This document shows, one piece after another, positions 1-6,870 of a DNA stretch of 64,000 bases. The translations under genes were made by a program, and so were the position numbers. Source of the DNA: Sandaracinaceae bacterium (GTDB taxonomy: Bacteria > Myxococcota_A > Polyangia > Polyangiales > Houyiibacteriaceae). Positions within the stretch are counted from its first letter, which is position 1, and every line of letters starts with the position of its first letter. The stretch spans positions 1,178,001 to 1,242,000 of the forward strand of contig JACKEI010000002.1 in NCBI GenBank assembly GCA_020633075.1. The letters are read 5' to 3'. The notes beneath the pieces are model-generated. The model had not been told where the DNA came from, did not search any database, and worked only from the letters and a program-made list of their open reading frames with translations.

Positions 1-37
1 GTACGCAGCGGAGAAGTCACGCGCTCTGCGCGCGTGT

Positions 38-73
38 GTAGGGCGCACCCACCGATCGTAGGGTGCGCGCTAC
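38..73 (-). terminator. GC-rich hairpin after the cytochrome peroxidase gene
   Basis: Inverted repeat with 13-base arms (38-50 and 61-73, one mismatch) and a 10-base loop. It begins about 15 bases beyond the stop codon of the minus-strand peroxidase gene. There is no T-tract, so it is either a transcript-end stabilising hairpin or a terminator of the T-poor type common in very GC-rich genomes. Confidence 0.5.
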
Positions 74-88
74 ACCGCCGTGCGCACG

Positions 89-1156
89 CTACTCGGCTGC
101 GGCCGCAGGCGCTGCGGCGGCCGGCATGCGGGCGTGGGCGGGCAGCTCCCCGTCCAGCGCACCCAGGAAGGCCACGATGTCGGCGACCTGTGCGTCGGTC
201 AGCTGACGACCCAGCTGCACCTGCCCCATGATGCGCACCGCGCCCGAGAGATCCGCCTGGGAGCCGTCGTGGAAGTAGGGCGCCGTCTGCGACACGTTGC
301 GCAGTGTCGGCACCTTGAAGAAGTGCCGATCGCCCTCTTCGTGCGTGAAGTTGAAGCGACCCTGGTCGGCCTCGGTCAGCTCGCCGCCACGCAGCGCGAA
401 GTAGTCCTGCACGGCGCCCATCTTCTGGAACGACTGACCACCGAGAGCCGGACCCGTGTGGCACGCGATGCAGCCGACCTCGCGGAACGTCATGTAGCCG
501 CGCTGCTGTTGCTCGTTCATGGCCGTGAGGTCACCGCCCAGGAAGCGGTCGAAGGGGCCCGGCGTGATGAGGGTGCTCTCGAAGGCCGCGATCGCGTCCG
601 TGATGTTCGCTTGGCTCACCCCTTCGTAGCCGGCCGCGCGGAAGGCCTCCACGTAGCTTTCGTCCGCGCCCAGGCGCGCCACCACGTCTTCCCACGTCGC
701 GCCCATCTCGATGGGGTTGGCCACGGGACCCGCGGCCTGCTCGGCCAGATCGGCAGCGCGACCGTCCCAGAACTGACGGATGGCGAGAGACGCGTTCAGG
801 ACCGTGGGCGAGTTGATGGGGCCCACCTGCCCGCGGATGCCGGTGGAGGTGCGGCGTGGCTCGGCGCCGCCGTGCTCGAAGCTGTGGCAGGTGACGCAGG
901 CCAAGGTGCCGTCTCCCGAGAGCGCCGTGTCGTGGAACAAGCGCCGGCCCAGCTCCAGCTTGGGGAGGGGGACCTCCGGGGCGGCCGGCAGCGCGGCCAG
1001 GGGGGCGTGGTTCGTCAGCGTCGCCGCCGTGGGGGCAGGCTCCGCGGCCGGCGCGGGCGTGGGGGTCGGGGCCTCGGCGGGCTCGTTGCCGCCGCAAGCC
1101 ACGGTGAACAGGGCGACGGTGGTTCCGATCACGAGGGGGCGCAGGGAGCGTGACAT
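89..1156 (-). CDS. Di-heme cytochrome c peroxidase / MauG-family lipoprotein
   Basis: Predicted periplasmic lipoprotein of 355 residues. Family members reduce hydroperoxides or oxidise substrates with electrons from c-type cytochromes. Two heme-binding motifs are visible, CVTCH at 87-91 and CIACH at 229-233, with the family segment KVPTLRNV at 281-288 and a likely axial Met near 310. The signal peptide ends in a lipobox at Cys21, followed by a Pro/Ala linker (about 24-60). The tail is Ala-rich. The ATG at 1156 is preceded by AGGAAGAG, so I used it although the frame stays open far upstream. It is the last gene of the minus-strand run; the HupE-like gene ends 116 bases upstream. Whether it is a true peroxidase or a MauG-like oxidase cannot be decided here. 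Confidence 0.9.
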   Translation of the reverse strand: MSRSLRPLVIGTTVALFTVACGGNEPAEAPTPTPAPAAEPAPTAATLTNHAPLAALPAAPEVPLPKLELGRRLFHDTALSGDGTLACVTCHSFEHGGAEPRRTSTGIRGQVGPINSPTVLNASLAIRQFWDGRAADLAEQAAGPVANPIEMGATWEDVVARLGADESYVEAFRAAGYEGVSQANITDAIAAFESTLITPGPFDRFLGGDLTAMNEQQQRGYMTFREVGCIACHTGPALGGQSFQKMGAVQDYFALRGGELTEADQGRFNFTHEEGDRHFFKVPTLRNVSQTAPYFHDGSQADLSGAVRIMGQVQLGRQLTDAQVADIVAFLGALDGELPAHARMPAAAAPAAAAE

Positions 1157-1272
1157 GAACGTTCTCTTCCTTTGAGGGGTCTGGGGGGTCACGGAGCGTT
1201 GTCGCTCGTCCCCTGCGGAGCGTAACAGCTCCGGGCGCCGCAGCGAGTCGCCGGACGGCGCTGCAGGAGCGC

Positions 1273-2598
1273 TCAGAGAGTGAGGGCGCGCGTCACGCAG
1301 GCGTAGGTCGCCACCGAGCCGGCCAACACCGAGAGCGCGCGCACGACGCGTTGCCGCCGCGTGCTCGCGACGTCCCCGAGGTTGCGCAGCAGGGGCCACG
1401 CGAGGGCCACGCAGGCGAGCTGCGCGAGCTCGACGCCCAGATTGAACGCGACCAGGCGCGGCACGCGGAAGGGGCCCGAGGCGTCGAAACCCGACGCGAA
1501 ACCGAGCCCGTGCACCAGGCCGAAGGTCACGGCGAGTCCGAGCCTCACCCGCGCCGCCTGCGTGCGCCCGGGCCCGGTCGGCGCGTCCCACTGAGCCGGG
1601 TCGCGGGCGCTCATCAGTAGCCCAGCAGCGCAGAGCGCGAACGCGGCGAAGTACAGCAGAGCGCGCTCTCCACTCACGCCAAAGAGCACCAAGGCTCCCA
1701 GAGCCACGATTGCGGGCGGCGCGGCGCGGCGCGCGGGGGTGGGCTCTCCGTGCGCGACGTTCTCGGCGGCCACCAGCACCACGGACGCGGCGATGAGCGC
1801 TTCCACGGCCCGTCCGCGGCTCTCCAGCACGGACAGCGCCGCCAGCGCGAGGGTCAGCGCGTGCCCGAGGGTGAAGCCGGTGACCAGCACGGCCGCGTCG
1901 CGCAAGCGCGGTGCGAACGCCAGCAGCAGCAGCACGAAGAGGATGTGGTCCCAACCCGTCGCGGCGTGCGTCGCGCCATAGCGGAGGTAGGCCAGCGCCG
2001 CCGTGCCCATGCTCGCGCTCGCCCCGGAGGACGGCGCCTCTGCGGCGATCAGGGGTAGCGTCCCGTCTCCGCCGACGACCAAGAGGCTGCGCGAGCTGCC
2101 CTCCATGTGCGCGAGGTGGTGGTGCCCGGGCACAGGCCAAGGGGTCACCACGTAGCGCGCGGGCGCGGCGGCGCACTCGAATACGAAGCGGATGCGCAGC
2201 TCGGTGGGCGGGCTGTTGGTGCGCAGCGGCGCGCCCGCCGTGCAGGCTCGGCCTTCGCTGTCCACCACGCGGAAGTGTGCACGGTGCGCTTCCACGAGCG
2301 CCTCCGGCAGGGCCTCGAAGCGCTCTCCGCGGGCGCTGTCGTGCGCCCAGATGGCCAGCTCCGGCGTCAGCGCGCTCAGGTCCACCGTGCGCGAGCGCAC
2401 GTTCACTCGGACGCGCTGGCCATCGACGCGCACCGTCGACTGAGAGACGCTGCGGTCGTGGCCTCGCGCTCCCGCGGCCGGCAGCAGCGCCGCGCCCGTG
2501 AGGACCAGGAACAGCGCGCACCTCGCGATGGGCTCGAGCCACCTCGAGCGGTGGCGGCGCGGCGCGGCTGCGCCCTGGGCGGGGGCGCAGGTGCTCAC
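1273..2598 (-). CDS. HupE/UreJ-type multi-pass membrane protein
   Basis: Protein of 441 residues: an N-terminal signal-like segment (about 24-45), a soluble extracytoplasmic domain (about 46-190), then a membrane domain of six or so helices. The membrane part carries the HupE/UreJ_2 signatures: H211 with DH at 217-218, GHALTL at 245-250, and FGLVHGLGFASG at 359-370. Characterised HupE/UreJ relatives are thought to move nickel, but metal and direction are unknown for this longer form with a soluble N-terminal domain. The GTG start at 2598 overlaps the stop of the upstream isomerase gene by four bases (GTGA), which indicates translational coupling and fixes the start well. Confidence 0.85.
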   Translation of the reverse strand: MSTCAPAQGAAAPRRHRSRWLEPIARCALFLVLTGAALLPAAGARGHDRSVSQSTVRVDGQRVRVNVRSRTVDLSALTPELAIWAHDSARGERFEALPEALVEAHRAHFRVVDSEGRACTAGAPLRTNSPPTELRIRFVFECAAAPARYVVTPWPVPGHHHLAHMEGSSRSLLVVGGDGTLPLIAAEAPSSGASASMGTAALAYLRYGATHAATGWDHILFVLLLLAFAPRLRDAAVLVTGFTLGHALTLALAALSVLESRGRAVEALIAASVVLVAAENVAHGEPTPARRAAPPAIVALGALVLFGVSGERALLYFAAFALCAAGLLMSARDPAQWDAPTGPGRTQAARVRLGLAVTFGLVHGLGFASGFDASGPFRVPRLVAFNLGVELAQLACVALAWPLLRNLGDVASTRRQRVVRALSVLAGSVATYACVTRALTL

Positions 2599-3434
2599 GG
2601 GTCTCGGTCCTCGTCCAACGGGCGCTGCGTGATGGGCACCTCGGTGCGCGCGCGCTCGAGGTACGCGCGCACGGCGTCGTCGGCGCGCTGCCGCCGGTAG
2701 AGGGCCAGCACCTCGTCCCGCACCTGCTCGAGGGGTGGCGCTGCCGGGGCCTGGCGGCGCAGCACGCGCACCCGGTGAACGCCTCCGTCGCGCTCGTGCG
2801 GCGGGAGCCAGGTGCCCTCCGGGGCGGCCAGGGCGAGCGTGGTGAAGGTCCCGCCGAAGACCTCGCGGAGGTCCCTGTCGCTCAGCCATCCGCTCGGCAG
2901 CGGCAGCGGCGGCGCGTCTAGCGCGGCGGGGGGCTCGGCCATGACACGGGCCAGCGCGTCGTCCCCGCGCGCGAAGCGCTGCTCCACCTGCACACGGGGG
3001 GCGCCGCGCAGCTCGCCCCGCCGCTCGGCGTAGAAGGCCTCGAGCTCCGCCGCGCTCGGCTCGCTCAGCTCGGCCTCGCTGACCAGCAGCTGGAGCGCGG
3101 CGGCGGTCAGGTCGGCGCGCGTGCGCGGGTCGCGCTGCGCGAGGCCTTGATCGAGGGCCAGCTGGACGAGGAGCGCCTCGTCCACCAGCCGATCGAGCAC
3201 GTGCGCGCGGTCTCCGGGCTGGGCGCCGTCGCGGCGGTCGCGGGCGAGGGCTTCGGTGGCGCGATCCAGCTCTGCGTCCATGATGCGGTGCTCCCCCACG
3301 CGCGCCGCGACGCCCTCCGGGAGCGCCTCCGTAGCGTGCGCGAGGCGCGTGGTCTCGCGGGCCGCGAGCGCACCGGCGGCGACCATCCCCGCGGCGAAAA
3401 CGAGCGTCGCCCATGGCGTGTTGCCGGACATCAC
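2595..3434 (-). CDS. Membrane-anchored parvulin-type peptidyl-prolyl isomerase (PpiC/SurA-like)
   Basis: Protein of 279 residues with an N-terminal membrane anchor (about 8-25), a SurA_N-like helical region (about 45-135) and a rotamase-type domain (about 145-245). The overall pattern matches PpiC-family foldases that assist proteins outside the cytoplasm. The start lies 13 bases after the DUF3604 stop, and the stop overlaps the HupE-like start by four bases, so the three genes are almost certainly one transcript. Its clients may be the neighbouring products. Family assignment is good; isomerase activity is not shown, because the rotamase core is divergent. Confidence 0.78.
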   Translation of the reverse strand: MMSGNTPWATLVFAAGMVAAGALAARETTRLAHATEALPEGVAARVGEHRIMDAELDRATEALARDRRDGAQPGDRAHVLDRLVDEALLVQLALDQGLAQRDPRTRADLTAAALQLLVSEAELSEPSAAELEAFYAERRGELRGAPRVQVEQRFARGDDALARVMAEPPAALDAPPLPLPSGWLSDRDLREVFGGTFTTLALAAPEGTWLPPHERDGGVHRVRVLRRQAPAAPPLEQVRDEVLALYRRQRADDAVRAYLERARTEVPITQRPLDEDRDP

Positions 3435-3447
3435 GACGGGGCTCGGC

Positions 3448-5727
3448 TCATGGGGTGGGGGGGCTGAGCGCGGGGTCCAGCACGGGCACGGCCGGCATCA
3501 AGGAGGCGTCGAAGCGTACGTAGATGGGCGAGGCCCAGGCTCGCTCGTTCGAGGGGCCCGTGCAGTCGTCTTCGCTGTCGGTGCGGTAGTCCCCGTAGCA
3601 GGGGCGACACACGTCGCCTTCGCAGCGCAGGCCGCTGGCGTTGACCTCCGTGGTCACCTCCTGGATGGCCCGCACGTAGTACACGGCGTCGCGCATGCCG
3701 CTCTGGAACTCCGGGTCGCTGAAGCTCAGCTCGCACACGTCGCGACCGGGCGGGCAGGGAAGGACCAGGAAGGGGTCGTCGATCAAGCCCGCGATGGGCT
3801 CGTCGTCGCGGCGCTGCGGGCGGATGCGCACCACCTCGATGCGCTCGATGCGTCGGCGCTGGTCGCCAGGGTTGTAGCACTCCCCGCGGCAGACCCGCTC
3901 GAAGCGCGCGCTCCCGAGCGCGTCGATGCGGTCCGGCGGGCAGCCCGGGATCTGCTCGAAGCTCCCCGCCGCGCGCACGCGGAAGGTGGGTGCCGCGCCG
4001 CGCCGCACGTCCGAGCCCATCGGTAGGGTCGTCGCGCCGTCCTCGATGTCGAACCACAGCAGGATGCGGTCACCGCTGGTGCCGTACACCCGGCGTGCCT
4101 GCAGCGCCTCCCAGATGGCGTCCCGCGAGCGTGAGGTGGCGTGCACCGCGACGAGCCCACCCGTCATGAAGAAGGACGCCTGCCGCTCCAGGTCCACGAT
4201 CGCGAAGGCGGGGATCTCGTCCATCAGGGAGTCGTCCACGGGGCGGGAGCTCGCTGCGGGGTCCGGCGTCTCGCCGAAGATGCGGTCGCGGTAGGAGGCG
4301 TCCACGAAGCCCGAGGCCTCGGTCATCTGGCGCCGATCGTAGGGCTTGTAGCCCGTGCCCGGTCGCGCGCCGTGGTTGTCGCTGGACGCGATGAAGCCCC
4401 AGGTGGCGTGGCGTGGCGGCGCGTCTCCTTCGAAGTGGCCCCGCGCCAGCGCGTACTGCACGGACCCGCCGAAGCGTGAGTTGAAGGCAGGCTCGAAGCA
4501 GTCGGTGCACTGCCCGCAGTTGCCCCAGTCTTCTACGGACGCGCCGGGCACCGTGTGGTGGCCGGCCACGCCGGCGTTGGCGTAGTGCGTGCGGGCCGTC
4601 GCGGCGCGGGCCTCGCAGTCGGCCGCGCTCGCCCCTTCGGCGGCGCAGCGTGCGCGGATGAGCTCTCCCGCGCGGTGGCAGCAGGGCTCGTAGTCGTCGC
4701 TGGGCGCGGGGCAGCTGTAGGTCCCGTCGGGCTCGCGCACCACATCCAGCGCCGTGCGGTACTCCTCCGAGTTGCCGTGTCCGCTGTAGACCTCCACCAG
4801 GCTCTGCCGCGGGCTGTCCATGTCCGGGTCCAGCTGCTTGTCCCAGGTGTAGCCCGGGGGTGTGTAGAAGCCCCAGGTGGTGCCGTGCGGGATCACCAGC
4901 GCGTCGAAGCCCCACTCCTCGAGCTTCCGGAACAGCGCCCGCGGCGTCTCGGCATACTCGCGGCACTCGCCTGGCAGCCCCGGCGACGGCCCCTCCGGGC
5001 AGTTGTCGAGCGCCATGTTCTCGCGAAAGAACTCGCCGATGTCCAAGTACGCCTGCCGGTCGCTGAACTCCGTGATGGGGATGCTCAGCAAGGTCGCGAT
5101 GCTGCCAGGGGCCGAGAAGGCCCGCTGCAACAGGCCGCTCGAGGCGATCGCTCGCGCAGGCAGCTCGTCCTCGGCCGTGCCGCGGTAGATGACGTTCTTG
5201 TGCCCGTAGTGCGTCTCGGGAGTCAGGCCCACCTGGGTCCACTCGAAGCCCGTGAAGGCGATGACGTCGGGCTCGGTCCCGCCCGCGCTCGCGAGCGCGT
5301 TGCACTCCCGCACGGAGCGCTTCGACTCGCGCCACAGCCGCGGCGTGAGCATCTCGGCGTGGTCAGTCAGCGCGTAGAAGTCCAGCTGCGAGCAGTGCCG
5401 CGCGAAGTCGCACGCGTCGGCCGGCGGGTGCGCGCCCTCGCCGCCCATCAGCGGCAGGGAGCGCATGAACGCGTCTGCGGAGAACGTGGTGTGGACGTGT
5501 AGGTCGCCAAACAGGATGCGGGTGGACGCGGGGTCGGCACCCTCGGGCAGCGTCTGGGCGTTGCGCGCGTCCCGGTCCGACACCAGCTCCGCCGGCAAGC
5601 GAGGACCCACGATCTCACCGCCCGTCGGTGCCTGGCCGCCGGAGTAGATCAGGGCCAGCACGGCCAGTACGGTCAGCAACCCACCACACGCGATGGCGAG
5701 CCGTCTCTTCCACTTGGGACGGGTCAT
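3448..5727 (-). CDS. DUF3604 family protein (PHP-like metal site)
   Basis: Protein of 759 residues with an N-terminal signal anchor (about 11-29) that places it outside the cytoplasm. A metal-site-like motif GDLHVHTTFS lies at 74-83, DHAE at 122-125, and SDNHG occurs further on; these resemble the histidine-rich sites of PHP-type hydrolases. Many cysteines are spread through the middle and C-terminal thirds, suggesting disulfides or metal sites. Length and motifs fit DUF3604, whose biochemical function I do not know. It sits 13 bases upstream of the isomerase gene and 31 bases downstream of the alpha/beta hydrolase gene, so it probably leads or belongs to a five-gene operon. Confidence 0.85.
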   Translation of the reverse strand: MTRPKWKRRLAIACGGLLTVLAVLALIYSGGQAPTGGEIVGPRLPAELVSDRDARNAQTLPEGADPASTRILFGDLHVHTTFSADAFMRSLPLMGGEGAHPPADACDFARHCSQLDFYALTDHAEMLTPRLWRESKRSVRECNALASAGGTEPDVIAFTGFEWTQVGLTPETHYGHKNVIYRGTAEDELPARAIASSGLLQRAFSAPGSIATLLSIPITEFSDRQAYLDIGEFFRENMALDNCPEGPSPGLPGECREYAETPRALFRKLEEWGFDALVIPHGTTWGFYTPPGYTWDKQLDPDMDSPRQSLVEVYSGHGNSEEYRTALDVVREPDGTYSCPAPSDDYEPCCHRAGELIRARCAAEGASAADCEARAATARTHYANAGVAGHHTVPGASVEDWGNCGQCTDCFEPAFNSRFGGSVQYALARGHFEGDAPPRHATWGFIASSDNHGARPGTGYKPYDRRQMTEASGFVDASYRDRIFGETPDPAASSRPVDDSLMDEIPAFAIVDLERQASFFMTGGLVAVHATSRSRDAIWEALQARRVYGTSGDRILLWFDIEDGATTLPMGSDVRRGAAPTFRVRAAGSFEQIPGCPPDRIDALGSARFERVCRGECYNPGDQRRRIERIEVVRIRPQRRDDEPIAGLIDDPFLVLPCPPGRDVCELSFSDPEFQSGMRDAVYYVRAIQEVTTEVNASGLRCEGDVCRPCYGDYRTDSEDDCTGPSNERAWASPIYVRFDASLMPAVPVLDPALSPPTP

Positions 5728-5758
5728 GCCCCGAGGGTGCCCGCAATCGGGCCACAGC

Positions 5759-6859
5759 TCAATCGTGGTGGTCGAAGGTGACCACGGGGTCCACTTCGGT
5801 GGTGCCGTCCAGGATGTCCAGCAGCGCCGCGTCGTTGGACTGCAGCACGTGCCGGATGCCGAACGCGATGGCGTACGTCGCGGTGATGGGCAGGCTCGTG
5901 GACAGCTCGAGCGTGGGACACGAGAGGGTGCCGGTGAACGACTCGTGGCACGCTCCGGCCAGCTGCACCCAGGTGACGTCCGCTCCGGCGGAGCGGGTGA
6001 AGAGGGCTTGGTCGGCCGCGTCGTCGGTTGGCGTCATGAAGAGCATGGGCGCGATCATGGAGGCAAAGCCCGCGTCCGCGACCCGCGTGGCGCCGATGCC
6101 GCCGTCCAGCGCGACGACCCCGACCACACGGCTGTCGGGCTCGTACATGGCGTAGGCGTCGAGTTCGCTCTGCACGCAGTTGGGCGCACAACCCGCCTCG
6201 ATGGCGGCCAGGTCCAGCTCGGGTCCGCCCGCGATCCAGGCCGTGTGCCCGCCGTAGCTGTGCCCCGCGATCAACACGCGCGAGGTCTCCACGTGGCCGG
6301 CGAGCGGGTGGTCGCTGGGGAGGTTGGCCATGAAGTCGAGCGTCGCTTGCAGGTCGTACGCGCGCACGACGTCGAACTCGAAGGGCCGCGGGACGGTGTT
6401 GTCGAAGAAGGTGTTGCCCGTGTGGTCCGGGGCCACGACGATCCAGCCGTTGCGCACGAATTGGCGCGCCAAGGCGTTGTTGCTGCCGCCCCACGCGCGG
6501 TCGCCGTGCGAGTAGATCATCAAGGGAGCCCGGCCGCGCGGCACGCTCACCGAGGCGTCCAGCAGGGAGTTCGGGTCCTGCGAGATCAGGTTGAAGCGCG
6601 CGGTCGTGCCCTCGAGGTCCTCGGTCGCGTACCACACGTTCAAGCGGATGGTGCGCTCCGCGTTCGTGCCGGGCACCGTGTACGTGGTCTCCAGGAACTG
6701 GAAGCCCGCCTTGGGCTCCTCGGTGGTCAGGATGTCCGGCACGCCGGTGTTGACCGAGCTGCCCGAGCCCCCGTCACCTCCGCAACCAAGGAGACCCGTC
6801 GGGATGGACAACACGAGCGACGCGGCGAGGGTCGCGAGGAACGGCAGGGTGGAGCGCAT
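5759..6859 (-). CDS. Alpha/beta-hydrolase lipoprotein (PAF-acetylhydrolase-like)
   Basis: Protein of 366 residues. The signal peptide ends in the lipobox LLGC with Cys26. The nucleophile elbow GHSYGG at 199-204 (Ser201) and an oxyanion-type segment around YSHGD (116-120) fit the platelet-activating-factor acetylhydrolase / chlorophyllase-like group of serine esterases; the catalytic Asp and His are probably in the C-terminal third. The substrate is unknown. I used ATG at 6859. A GTG at 6874 that overlaps the ClpB stop (GTGA) is an alternative adding five residues. It is 31 bases from the DUF3604 gene and may be co-transcribed with both neighbours. Confidence 0.8.
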   Translation of the reverse strand: MRSTLPFLATLAASLVLSIPTGLLGCGGDGGSGSSVNTGVPDILTTEEPKAGFQFLETTYTVPGTNAERTIRLNVWYATEDLEGTTARFNLISQDPNSLLDASVSVPRGRAPLMIYSHGDRAWGGSNNALARQFVRNGWIVVAPDHTGNTFFDNTVPRPFEFDVVRAYDLQATLDFMANLPSDHPLAGHVETSRVLIAGHSYGGHTAWIAGGPELDLAAIEAGCAPNCVQSELDAYAMYEPDSRVVGVVALDGGIGATRVADAGFASMIAPMLFMTPTDDAADQALFTRSAGADVTWVQLAGACHESFTGTLSCPTLELSTSLPITATYAIAFGIRHVLQSNDAALLDILDGTTEVDPVVTFDHHD

Positions 6860-6870
6860 GGCGCCTTGTA

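Noticed and set aside
1157..2542. Extension of the peroxidase frame upstream to give an 817-residue protein
   Set aside because: The added part is the out-of-frame shadow of the HupE-like gene. The ATG at 1156 has a ribosome-binding site and begins a lipoprotein signal peptide.
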